This document shows positions 14,102 to 22,072 of a stretch of 46,338 bases of DNA, in pieces (positions within the stretch are counted from its first letter, which is position 1; each line of letters starts with the position of its first letter). Under the pieces are notes generated by a model. The model worked only from the letters and a program-made list of their open reading frames with translations. It had not been told where the DNA came from and searched no databases. Position numbers and translations under genes: made by a program. This stretch comes from an uncultured Oscillospiraceae bacterium (lineage in GTDB: Bacteria > Bacillota > Clostridia > Oscillospirales > Oscillospiraceae): contig CANQHN010000023.1 of NCBI GenBank assembly GCA_947623745.1, forward strand, positions 1-46,338, read 5' to 3'.

Positions 14102-16222
14102 TCACCGGATCAGGGCGTTCTCCGTCAGAATCTCCTCCCGGGTCTCCTCGGCGGAGAAGTAGTAGTCCAGCACGTCCGCGGCGATGCCCGCGATCTCGGA
14201 GCCGCCGCCGCCGTGCTCCACGGCCAGGGCCACGGCCACCTGGGGGTTGTCAAAGGGGGCGAAGCAGACGAAGATGGCGTTGGACTGGGCGTCCAGGTCC
14301 ACCTGGGCCGAGCCGGTCTTGGCGCCGGCGGTGACCTTCAAATTCTGGAAGTAGGAGCGCACCGAGCCCTCGGTGACCAGCAGGCGCATCCCCTCCAGCA
14401 CCGCGTTCAGGTTCTCCGGGTCGATCTCCACGGTGTTGAGCACCTCCGGCTGCTGGGTGAACACCACCTGGGAGAAATCGTTGGACTTGATCTCTTTCAG
14501 GATGTGGGCGGCGTAGTGGGTGCCGCCGTTGACCAGGGTGGCCACGTAGTTGGCCAGCTGCAGGGGGGTGAACTGGCTGTTCTCCTGGCCGATGGCCACG
14601 GACAGGGTGCTGCCCGCCTTCCACTTCTGAGCCTCCTCCTCGGTCTTGGGGCCGGCCATGGTGCCGGTGCTCTCGGGCAGCTCGATGCCGGTGGGCTCGC
14701 CCAGGCCAAAGTAGGAGGCGTACTCCTGGAGCCCCTGGATGGTCACCTGGCGGCCCACGTCGTAGAAGAACACGTTGCAGGAGTCCCTCAAGGCCTCGCT
14801 GACGTTCTCATAGCCGTGGGTGCTGCCGTACTGGCGGTAGAGCCAGCACATGGGGCCGTTGTCGTTGTAGTAGGTGTACCGGCCGGTGTCCTGGATCTCG
14901 GTCCAGGGCTCGATGACGCCCATCTCCAGCCCGGCGATGGCGGTGACCATCTTGAAGGTGGAGCCGGGGGCGTACAGGCCGGAGAAGGCCCGGTTGTTGA
15001 AGGGGCGCAGGGGGTTGGCGGCGTTCTCGCTGAAATCCTGGAAGTAGGTGGACGGGTTGTAGGTGGGGTAGTTGGCGGCGGCCAGCACCTCGGCGCTGTT
15101 CACGTCCAGCACCACGCAGGCCGCGCCCTCCACCTCCTCGCTGGGCAGCTCAGCCACGCCGGAGGCCAAGATCTCCTCCACTGCCTGCTGCAGGTCGATG
15201 TCGATGGTGAGCACCACGTTGCCGCCCGGCTCCGGCTCGGAGATCCACCGCTCCTCGATGATCTTGCCGTCGGTGTTCCGGTTGATCTCCCGCCTGCCGG
15301 GGGTACCCCGCAGGTAGGACTCAAAGGCCAGCTCCACGCCGTCCTTGCCCACGTAGTCGCTCATCCGGTAGCCCTGGTCCAGGTCCCGGTAGTAGTTCCA
15401 CTCCTCGGGGGACATCAGCCCCACCTGGCCCAGCAGGTGGGCGGCGTAATCGGTGCCGTAGTCCCGGACGGGGACGGCCTCGATGTTCACGCCCTTCAGC
15501 TTCAGCTCCTTCACCCGGGAAATAAAGTCGATGTCCACATCCCTGGTAAAGACGTAGGTGGTCTGGTTGACCTCGTAGGAGCGCAGGTACAGCTCGTAGA
15601 GCACCCCGGCCAGCGCCCTGGCCCGGGTCTGGGACATCCCCTCCGCCTCCAGGTCGATGCCGAAGGTGTCGTACATCCGCTCCATCAGCTCCTGGACGGT
15701 GAGCATCCGCCAGCCCTGCTTGTGGAGCTTGTCGGCGGTGGGGTCGCCGGGCAGCCAGCCTAGCTTTACCCCCAGCCGGCCCAGGTAGGTCAGGGTCCGG
15801 GTGGTGACGGTCTCCCCGTCCTGCTCCTCGGTGGACACGGCGTAGAACGGGGGCTCCCGGGTAAAGGTGTAGGGGGCGAGGGTGGAGATGGTCAGGGTGT
15901 CCGTCCACTCCACGCCGGCCTCCCGGCAGATATCCAGCAGGATGAGGACGGTCTGGTTGCGCTCCTCCCCCATGGCGGAGGGGTCCAGGGTCACCTGGTA
16001 GGTCACCCGGTTGGACACCAGCACCCGTCCGTAGCGGTCCAGAATGGAGCCCCGGTCGGGGGAGATGGTCTCGGTCTCCACGGCCTTGACCTGGGAGCGC
16101 TCCAGCCAGTAGGCCCCGTTGACGACCTGGGCGTCGTACAGAGCGGCACCCTGTCCGAACAGCAGGATAGCCAGCAGCAGAACCAGCGTCCAGCTGCGCC
16201 GGGAGAATTGTTTGGGGTCCAA
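14102..16222 (-). CDS. mrdA: Penicillin-binding protein 2, peptidoglycan transpeptidase
   Basis: A 706-residue class B penicillin-binding protein that cross-links peptidoglycan during elongation. After a short cytoplasmic segment there is one membrane helix (WTLVLLLAILLFGQGAALYD, residues ~11-30), then the PBP dimerisation domain with DRGSILDRYGRVL. The transpeptidase domain has the active-site tetrad STFK (~420), SCN (~479) and KTG (~634). The start is a TTG with AAAGGAGG ten bases upstream; no ATG fits better. The gene follows mreC and mreD, the standard elongasome arrangement, so PBP2 (RodA partner) is preferred over a division PBP. Confidence 0.95.
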   Translation of the reverse strand: MDPKQFSRRSWTLVLLLAILLFGQGAALYDAQVVNGAYWLERSQVKAVETETISPDRGSILDRYGRVLVSNRVTYQVTLDPSAMGEERNQTVLILLDICREAGVEWTDTLTISTLAPYTFTREPPFYAVSTEEQDGETVTTRTLTYLGRLGVKLGWLPGDPTADKLHKQGWRMLTVQELMERMYDTFGIDLEAEGMSQTRARALAGVLYELYLRSYEVNQTTYVFTRDVDIDFISRVKELKLKGVNIEAVPVRDYGTDYAAHLLGQVGLMSPEEWNYYRDLDQGYRMSDYVGKDGVELAFESYLRGTPGRREINRNTDGKIIEERWISEPEPGGNVVLTIDIDLQQAVEEILASGVAELPSEEVEGAACVVLDVNSAEVLAAANYPTYNPSTYFQDFSENAANPLRPFNNRAFSGLYAPGSTFKMVTAIAGLEMGVIEPWTEIQDTGRYTYYNDNGPMCWLYRQYGSTHGYENVSEALRDSCNVFFYDVGRQVTIQGLQEYASYFGLGEPTGIELPESTGTMAGPKTEEEAQKWKAGSTLSVAIGQENSQFTPLQLANYVATLVNGGTHYAAHILKEIKSNDFSQVVFTQQPEVLNTVEIDPENLNAVLEGMRLLVTEGSVRSYFQNLKVTAGAKTGSAQVDLDAQSNAIFVCFAPFDNPQVAVALAVEHGGGGSEIAGIAADVLDYYFSAEETREEILTENALIR

Positions 16223-16253
16223 GAGGGCGCCGCCTCCTTTCTGAAAAACTCTG

Positions 16254-16769
16254 TCAGTTGGCCAGCCTGTCCCGGCCCACCCGGCGGAAGATGGCCCGGA
16301 AGATCAGGTAGACCGCCGGCGCCCACACCAGGCTCCAGACCAGCTCCTTCACCGCCACCTCCACCAGCAGGGCCGGAGGGGCCAGCTGGGTGAACAGCCC
16401 CACCAGCAGGTGGATGCACTCCAGCGCGGCCATCACCGCCGCGGAGCAGATCATGCAGCCGATGAAGCCCTGGGTCAGAGCGAACTGGGCCGCCGAGCCG
16501 CACAGCAGGCCGCACACGGCCAGGAAGATCACCGCCCAGCCGCCGCTGTCCAGGGCGCTGATCTCCCACAGCAGGCCGGTGCCCAGGCCGAAGCCGGCCC
16601 CGGCGGCGCCCCCCTCCAGCACCGCCACCGTGGCCGCTGCTACCGGCAGCAGCACAGGGACGGTGCTCAGGACGGGCAGACGGCCCAGGATATGCACGTC
16701 CAGCACCCAGACCAGCAGCAGGCCCAGGGTGTAGACCAGCCATTTGAAAACTTGATTCCGACGGGTCAT
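16254..16769 (-). CDS. mreD: Rod shape-determining membrane protein MreD
   Basis: A 171-residue, five-helix membrane protein of the MreD family. It is hydrophobic almost throughout, from WLVYTLGLLLVWVLDVHIL at the N-terminus to VWAPAVYLIFRAIFRRV near the end. MreD is part of the elongasome with MreC, PBP2 and RodA. Sequence identity is low within the family; size, topology and the position between mreC and mrdA support the call. The gap to mrdA is about 30 bp. Confidence 0.88.
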   Translation of the reverse strand: MTRRNQVFKWLVYTLGLLLVWVLDVHILGRLPVLSTVPVLLPVAAATVAVLEGGAAGAGFGLGTGLLWEISALDSGGWAVIFLAVCGLLCGSAAQFALTQGFIGCMICSAAVMAALECIHLLVGLFTQLAPPALLVEVAVKELVWSLVWAPAVYLIFRAIFRRVGRDRLAN

Positions 16770-16825
16770 GCCATTCTCCTCTTACGGGCCGCGCCGGCGG
16801 TCCCGCCCGGAGCGGGGGGTTGCCC

Positions 16826-17668
16826 TCACTCCACGATATCGAAATCCAGGATCACGAACACCTGGAACAGACTGTCCAGATCCGCCGCCGGGTTTACCAC
16901 GGCGTAGCGGGTGGCGCCGGAGGGGTCGTCGAACACGCCCTCCACCTGGCCCACCACCAGCCCGGAGGGATACACCCCGCCCCGGCCGGAGGTGAGCACC
17001 TCGTCCCCGGCGATGAGCTGGGCACCGTCGGGCAGGTAGTTCAGCCGCAGCTTGCCCTGCTCCATCAGGGCGAAATCCCCCTCCAGCACCCCGGCGCTGT
17101 AGGTCCGGGCCACCATGCCGCCGATGTCGGTGTCCAGGTCGATGAGGGTGGCCACCTCGGCGGAGTTGGTGCCCACCGTGGACACCACCCCCACCAGCTC
17201 GCCCCTGGCGTTGATGACGCAGTCGCCGGCCTCCACGCCGGAGCTGCTGCCCTTGCTGATGGTCAGGGTGGAGTGCCAGTTGGAGGTCTCGGGCGCGGTC
17301 ACCCGGGCGGAGGCGAAGGTGAAGTCCCGCCGCTTCTCCTGCAGGTTCAGCAGCTCCCGCAGCTCCTCGTTCTCCCGCAGGGCGTCCTGGGCCTGGCGCA
17401 CCTGCTCCTCCATCTCGGCCACCTGGGTGTGCAGGTCGTCCAGCTCCTGGTAGAGGTCGTCGTAATTGACCACGTAGTTGTAGACCCCCTCCCCCCAGTG
17501 GGCCACGGCGCTGGCGGCCGTGCGCACGGGGGTGGTGAGGATGCTGAAAAAGTCGGACAGGGGGTCGGCGCTGCCCCCCAGGAAGGTGCCCACCACGGCC
17601 AGCAGGATGGACAGCAGCACCGCAATGAGCAGCAGGAGCAGCCCGTTTTGCCGGAAAAAGTCCTTCAT
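16826..17668 (-). CDS. mreC: Rod shape-determining protein MreC
   Basis: A 280-residue protein with a single N-terminal membrane helix (LLLLLIAVLLSILLAVVGTF, residues ~8-28), a coiled-coil region around residues 68-105 (YQELDDLHTQVAEMEEQVRQ and following) and a beta-rich periplasm-facing domain with NWHSTLTISKGSSSGV and GVVSTVGTNSAEVATLID, typical of MreC. It organises PBP2 and MreD on the outer face of the membrane. The ATG at 17668 overlaps the maf stop (ATGA), which argues against the longer frame to 17734. No mreB precedes it here; maf is directly upstream. Confidence 0.93.
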   Translation of the reverse strand: MKDFFRQNGLLLLLIAVLLSILLAVVGTFLGGSADPLSDFFSILTTPVRTAASAVAHWGEGVYNYVVNYDDLYQELDDLHTQVAEMEEQVRQAQDALRENEELRELLNLQEKRRDFTFASARVTAPETSNWHSTLTISKGSSSGVEAGDCVINARGELVGVVSTVGTNSAEVATLIDLDTDIGGMVARTYSAGVLEGDFALMEQGKLRLNYLPDGAQLIAGDEVLTSGRGGVYPSGLVVGQVEGVFDDPSGATRYAVVNPAADLDSLFQVFVILDFDIVE

Positions 17669-18255
17669 CGCTCCACTCCTTCCCCGGTCAGGGGGTCCAC
17701 GCCGAACCGGGAGAGCATCCCGGCCAGGCGGCACACGGGCAGGCCCATCACGTTGTAGTAGTCCCCCCGGATGCCCTCCACCAGCACGCAGCCTCGGCCC
17801 TGGATGCCGTAGGCCCCGGCCTTGTCCATGGGCTCGCCGGTGGCGGCGTAGGCGGCGATCTCCGCCCCGGTGAGGGGGCGGAAGCGCACGGCGGTCTCCT
17901 CATGCTCGGTGAGGGCGCGCTCCCCCAGCCGGACGGTGACCCCGGTACATACCTGATGCTCCCGGCCGGAGAGCAGGGAGAGCATCTCCTCCGCCTCCTG
18001 GACCGAGCGGGGCTTGCCCAGCACCCGGTCCCCGGCGGCCACCACCGTGTCGGCGGCGATGACCAGCGCGTCCGGGTGGGCGGCGGACACCTCCGCGGCC
18101 TTGTGCCGGGACAGCTCCTCCACCAGCCGGGCGGGGGACAGGCCGGCCTCGGCCCGCTCCTCCCCCCGGGCGGGGATGATCTCAAATTTTGTCAGTCCCA
18201 TCCGCTCCAGCAGCTCGCGCCGCCGGGGGGACTGGGAGGCCAGAATGATGTGCAT
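17665..18255 (-). CDS. maf: Maf-family nucleotide pyrophosphatase
   Basis: A 196-residue Maf protein, a house-cleaning nucleoside triphosphate pyrophosphatase that hydrolyses dTTP, UTP or modified nucleotides. The signature SQSPRRRELLERMG starts at residue 7, and the catalytic ADTVV segment is at about residue 70 with LGKPRSVQEAEEML after it. The C-terminal GAYGIQGRG and YYNVMGLPV are conserved. The ATG at 18255 starts directly with MHIILAS; the longer open frame has no homology. Maf next to mreCD is a common Gram-positive arrangement. Confidence 0.95.
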   Translation of the reverse strand: MHIILASQSPRRRELLERMGLTKFEIIPARGEERAEAGLSPARLVEELSRHKAAEVSAAHPDALVIAADTVVAAGDRVLGKPRSVQEAEEMLSLLSGREHQVCTGVTVRLGERALTEHEETAVRFRPLTGAEIAAYAATGEPMDKAGAYGIQGRGCVLVEGIRGDYYNVMGLPVCRLAGMLSRFGVDPLTGEGVER

Positions 18256-18292
18256 AAGCGGTATCCTTCTAAACTGTGTAGTGGCGGGAGGG

Positions 18293-19147
18293 TCAGCCCT
18301 CCATCTCGGCGTCCGTCGGCCCATCCTCCAGGCTGCCGGAGACGTGGATGGAGTGGCCCCAGAACAGGTCGCCGTCGTTGAACCAGAACGCAAAGGAGCC
18401 ATCCGCGTAGACCTGGATGGACTCCAGCTCCATGCGCCGGGCGAACTGCTCGGCGGTGATCTCCTCCGGCTCCTCCCCGCCCTCGGCGCCGTCGGCGGCC
18501 CACTGGTTGGCCAGCTCCAGCAGCTCCCCGGCGGCGAACTGGCGCACCCGGGCGTCCCAGCCGTCCTGATCGGCCATCAGGGTCCTGGCGGCGTCGGCGC
18601 AGGCGGACAGATTTTCGTCCTGGTCGAAGGTGAGCTGGATGGATGTGCCAAGCCAGTCCACGTCGGCCTGGAACCAGCCCACGGAGCGGTTGAGGGCGAA
18701 GGTGCCCAGGCCCTCCAGGTAGTGGCTGACGGGCTTTTTCTGCTCCTCCAGGATGGCCTTCAGCTCCGGGTCGAAGGCGGGCTCGGGCGCCCCCAGCATC
18801 TGGAAGGTGTCGTCCTCCTTGGATTGGCGCACCTTCACCTTCAGGATGAAGTCGCCGGGTACCCGGTGCCGCAGGTACTCCCGCAGGGCGTCGTCGGCCA
18901 GGATGACCAGCCTGGCGGGGCCCTGATGGACCTCGTCGTCCCCCTCGTCCATCCAGGCGGTGACCTCCGCATAGCAGTTCCACAGGGGGTCGTCCCCCTC
19001 CTTCCCGGCGGCGATGCCGTTGGGGCCGGTGACGGCCAGGATGGTGAACTCCTCCGGGTCGAACTGCTGGGCGAACCGGCGCACCTGCTCCTCCTCCGGG
19101 GTGAGGGCGGTCTCCTCCCTCTCCTTCTTCTTGCCAAAGGGCCACAT
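18293..19147 (-). CDS. DUF2262 domain-containing protein
   Basis: A 284-residue soluble protein of unknown function. The C-terminal half, from GLGTFALNRSVGWFQADVDW through LFWGHSIHVSGSLEDG, fits the DUF2262 pattern. The N-terminal half (ILAVTGPNGIAAGKEGDDPL, then AEVTAWMDEGDDEVHQGPAR) resembles a second, related domain seen before DUF2262 in some Firmicutes. The protein is very acidic and has no membrane segment or signal peptide. It lies between dut and maf on the same strand, with short gaps, and is probably cotranscribed. Family name is recalled from motif pattern only. Confidence 0.7.
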   Translation of the reverse strand: MWPFGKKKEREETALTPEEEQVRRFAQQFDPEEFTILAVTGPNGIAAGKEGDDPLWNCYAEVTAWMDEGDDEVHQGPARLVILADDALREYLRHRVPGDFILKVKVRQSKEDDTFQMLGAPEPAFDPELKAILEEQKKPVSHYLEGLGTFALNRSVGWFQADVDWLGTSIQLTFDQDENLSACADAARTLMADQDGWDARVRQFAAGELLELANQWAADGAEGGEEPEEITAEQFARRMELESIQVYADGSFAFWFNDGDLFWGHSIHVSGSLEDGPTDAEMEG

Positions 19148-19162
19148 AGCGGCGTCCTCCTT

Positions 19163-19612
19163 TTATTTGCCTGTTGAGCCGAATCCCCCGGCGCCCCGGG
19201 CGGTCTGGTCCAGATCGTCCACCATCTGGATACGGGCCTGGACCACGGGGGCGATCATCAGCTGGGCGATGCGGTCCCCGGGCTGAACGGTGTAGTCCTC
19301 CCCCCCGGAATTCTGCAAACCCACCAGGATCTCCCCCCGGTAGTCGCTGTCGATGACCCCCACGCAGTTGGCCGGGGCCACCCCGTGCTTGATGCCCAGG
19401 CCGCTGCGGGCGTACACCAGGGCCACATAGTCCGCCGAGGGCAGGGCGATGGCGATGCCGGTGGGGATGACGGCCCGCCCCCCGGCGGGGATGGTCACCG
19501 CCCCGTCCAGGCAGGCGTGCAGGTCCATGGCGGCGGAGCCGGGGGTGGCGTAAAAGGGGGCGGGGATCTCCCGGCCGATCTTGGGGGAGAGGGCTTTGAC
19601 CTTCAGTTCCAT
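19163..19612 (-). CDS. dut: dUTP diphosphatase
   Basis: A 149-residue trimeric dUTPase that hydrolyses dUTP to dUMP, keeping uracil out of DNA. The five family motifs are visible: GSAAMDLHA (~27), ARSGLGIKHG (~69), GVIDSDYRGEI (~86), GDRIAQLMI (~112) and the C-terminal RGAGGFGSTGK that closes over the active site. The ATG at 19612 has GAGG nine bases upstream; the codon before it is GTG and could also start. A promoter sits at the end of the luxC-like gene upstream. Confidence 0.96.
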   Translation of the reverse strand: MELKVKALSPKIGREIPAPFYATPGSAAMDLHACLDGAVTIPAGGRAVIPTGIAIALPSADYVALVYARSGLGIKHGVAPANCVGVIDSDYRGEILVGLQNSGGEDYTVQPGDRIAQLMIAPVVQARIQMVDDLDQTARGAGGFGSTGK

Positions 19613-19651
19613 CACAGGTTACCTCGCGTCTCTAAAAATGGGATGAATAGC

Positions 19652-19680
19652 ATTATAATGCAAGATCCACCACTCTGCAA
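19652..19680 (-). promoter_or_regulatory. Promoter upstream of dut
   Basis: On the minus strand TTGCAG (19675-19680) and TATAAT (19652-19657) are 17 bp apart, about 40 bp upstream of the dut start. The -10 box lies in a perfect 12-bp palindrome (GCATTATAATGC, 19650-19661) and overlaps the last codons of the luxC-like gene. Confidence 0.6.
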
Positions 19681-20915
19681 TACCGGCGCAGAGGATATTC
19701 CCCGTCGTGTCCCTCCCCGGGGAAGGAGGCGGACATCTGTCCGGCGGGGGTGATCCGGGTGACGCCGGCGCGGGAGAGCAGGCGGACCAGCTCCTCCCGG
19801 CGCTCCGGGGGGCAGAGGAGCCCCACCGTCTGGAGCCGGCCCCGGGCCCGGCGCAGGACGGGGATGATCTGGCTGCGGGGCAGGCACTTCACCAGCGCGT
19901 TGCCGTACAGGGGGGACAGCTCCAACGCCCGGTCCCGGCGCAGGGTCAGGGAGCAGCCCGTCCCCCGGAACATGACCTCGTCCAAACCGTCCCGGTCGGC
20001 GATATGCTCCAAAAACGTCTCGTAGGCGTACAGCGTGGCCTGGGCAGCCGCGCCGGGGGCGGCGTTCCGGACCGCGGAGGCCCGCTCCAGGATGGGGAGG
20101 AAGCCGTTGCAGAACCGCTTCCCCTCCCCGAAGTCCTCCGTGTCCAGGTAGATCACCTGGCAGGAGGAGCACAGCAGGCCGTTGGTGGTCACGATGTGCT
20201 CCGCCAGGGCCTCCAGCTCGCCCGTCCGGCCCTCCCAGCCGGACAGGTACGCGAACCCCAGCCGGTGGCCCCACTCGATGAGCTTGCACCCGGGGCCGGC
20301 CAGCTCCCGCATGGCGGAGACGGCCCCGTCCCCGCCCCAGGTGACCACCCCGTCGGCCAGGGCGGCCAGTTTTTTCAGGGTGTCCCTGTCCCCGGAGGGC
20401 ACGTCGAAGGCGTACAGGAAGGGGGTCAGGGCGGGCTCGGTCTCCACCAGGAGGGACAGGACGGCGAAGGTCAGCCCCCGGTCCCCCCGGGGCAGCTTCA
20501 GCAGGTTGATGTTCCCGGTGAGCAGCCCCTCCAGGGCGGTGAAGGCGGGCAGGCCCTCCATGTTGCCGGGGGCCACGTGGAGCAGAACCCCCAGGGGGCA
20601 GCGCTCCGCGCGGCCAAAGGGCCGCGCGGGGGAGGCGTCCCCCAGCTCGATGGCCAGCTTCTGCCGTAGCAGCTCCGGGCGGAGCATCCAGCGCACCTCG
20701 TCCAGCCACTCCCGCGCCCCAGCGGGGGCGTATTGGGCGATGAGCCCATCCAATTCTCCCCGGTCCAGCCGCTCCCCTAAACGTGCCAGGGCGGAGATCA
20801 CCGTCTCCGCCTCCAGGGGCGGGCCGGCCAAGGTGTCGGTCAGTTTGTCCTCCAGGCTGTCCAGCAGAGCGGGCAGCTGGCTGTCGGGGCGCAGGGCGCC
20901 CTCCGCGAAGATCAC
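19653..20915 (-). CDS. LuxC-like acyl-CoA/acyl-protein reductase
   Basis: A 420-residue protein of the LuxC acyl-CoA reductase family, aldehyde dehydrogenase-related enzymes that reduce an activated fatty acid to aldehyde with NADPH. Supporting segments: GVLLHVAPGNMEGLPAF (~residue 113), NINLLKLPRGD (~135), and TTNGLLCSSCQVIYLD (~250), which contains the likely catalytic cysteine. The start is a GTG at 20915 overlapping the stop of the LuxE-like gene in GTGA, so the two are translationally coupled. The long open frame upstream to 22205 is not part of it. No luxAB or luxD genes are present, so the aldehyde product is used for something other than light. Confidence 0.85.
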   Translation of the reverse strand: MIFAEGALRPDSQLPALLDSLEDKLTDTLAGPPLEAETVISALARLGERLDRGELDGLIAQYAPAGAREWLDEVRWMLRPELLRQKLAIELGDASPARPFGRAERCPLGVLLHVAPGNMEGLPAFTALEGLLTGNINLLKLPRGDRGLTFAVLSLLVETEPALTPFLYAFDVPSGDRDTLKKLAALADGVVTWGGDGAVSAMRELAGPGCKLIEWGHRLGFAYLSGWEGRTGELEALAEHIVTTNGLLCSSCQVIYLDTEDFGEGKRFCNGFLPILERASAVRNAAPGAAAQATLYAYETFLEHIADRDGLDEVMFRGTGCSLTLRRDRALELSPLYGNALVKCLPRSQIIPVLRRARGRLQTVGLLCPPERREELVRLLSRAGVTRITPAGQMSASFPGEGHDGEYPLRRYCRVVDLAL

Positions 20916-22036
20916 AGGCCCTCCCCCTCTCCCAGCAGCTCCGCCGCGCCGGCGGCGCAGGTGGTGATATCCCGCAGGCCCACCCGGCCCAAAATGGTCA
21001 GGTAGGGGGCCTTGCAGCCGCAGGGGCACTTCTCCCCCGGCTCCAGCACCCCCAGGTCGTCGGTGGCCACGCTGAGGGTGGGGGTGGCGTTCATCAGCGG
21101 GGAGATGAGGTTGACCAGCCCCGCCTGCCCCATGGGCAGGGGCTCCAGGGTGTTCACGTCCCGGATGAGCACCCGGGCGTAGGCGGGGACGTGGAAATGG
21201 TGGCATTTGCAGGTGTTGTAAAAGATGGGGTGCTCCACCGCGCCGAACAGCTCGTGGATGTTCTCCTCCCCGATGCCCAGCACCCGCTCCGCCAGGGCGT
21301 ACAGCCGGGGCTTCTCCACCTCCTGGGCGTAGTGCTGCTTCCAGCCCCCGGCCAGGATGATTTTGGAGTCGGGGCGCAGCTTCACCGATAGGCCCAGCTC
21401 CTCCATGCGCCGCAGGCCGAACCACAGGTAGGAGGGGAAGGCGATGATCCGGGTGGGGAAGGGGGAGCGGGCGAACCGCTCCAGGGCCTTCGCCGTCCCG
21501 TCCAGATCGGGCACGTAGGCCCCGTCCCGGTAGTGCAGGGCGTAGGCCCGGCGCAGAGGCGGGGCAAACCAGGTCAAGCCATACATGGTCCGGGTGACGC
21601 CGGTGCGGTTGTTTTTGTTGGGCCTGTACCCCAGCACCGCGTAGTTGGCGGGCACCGGGGACACCAGGCCGTGGAGGAACCCCAGCTTCAGGATCATGGG
21701 GACCTCGGCCAAAATGCAGCCCCAGTCGAAGCCCACCTGGCTGAAGCTGCCGCTGGTGCCCGAGGAAGTCACATACATGGCCATGCGCCATTTGGGCATG
21801 GAGGACAGGGCGTGGCGCTTGAAAAACAGGGTGGGCAGCATGGGGAGCCTTTTCAGGTCGCCGATGGTCTCCAGCTGGGACAGGTCGAACCCCAGGCCCC
21901 GGGCCAGCGCCCGGTACTCCGGGCAGTGGTCCAGGTGGTAGGCGCAGTTGTCCCGCACGGCCCGCAGGAACCGCGCGTCCGAGCCGGGCAGGTCGTAGGG
22001 CTTGCTGAGCCAGAACAGGCGCTGGCGGGCGAGCAT
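20912..22036 (-). CDS. LuxE-like acyl-protein synthetase
   Basis: A 374-residue protein of the LuxE acyl-protein synthetase family, adenylate-forming enzymes that activate a fatty acid with ATP and pass it to the LuxC partner. The nucleotide-binding loop is YVTSSGTSGSFSQV near residue 88, followed by NRTGVTRTMYGL, ILAGGWKQH (~238) and a cysteine-containing KCPCGCKAPYLTILGR segment (~338), typical of LuxE. The start has AAAGGGGGCCCC upstream. It is coupled to the LuxC-like gene and probably forms a fatty-acid reductase complex with it. Substrate chain length and pathway cannot be read from sequence. Confidence 0.88.
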   Translation of the reverse strand: MLARQRLFWLSKPYDLPGSDARFLRAVRDNCAYHLDHCPEYRALARGLGFDLSQLETIGDLKRLPMLPTLFFKRHALSSMPKWRMAMYVTSSGTSGSFSQVGFDWGCILAEVPMILKLGFLHGLVSPVPANYAVLGYRPNKNNRTGVTRTMYGLTWFAPPLRRAYALHYRDGAYVPDLDGTAKALERFARSPFPTRIIAFPSYLWFGLRRMEELGLSVKLRPDSKIILAGGWKQHYAQEVEKPRLYALAERVLGIGEENIHELFGAVEHPIFYNTCKCHHFHVPAYARVLIRDVNTLEPLPMGQAGLVNLISPLMNATPTLSVATDDLGVLEPGEKCPCGCKAPYLTILGRVGLRDITTCAAGAAELLGEGEGL

Positions 22037-22072
22037 GGCGGGGCCCCCTTTCTTTCGGGCGGGAAGGGCGGA

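Noticed and set aside
19653-22036. Bioluminescence (lux) operon
   Set aside because: Only the LuxC and LuxE families are present; no luciferase or thioesterase genes occur in the window.
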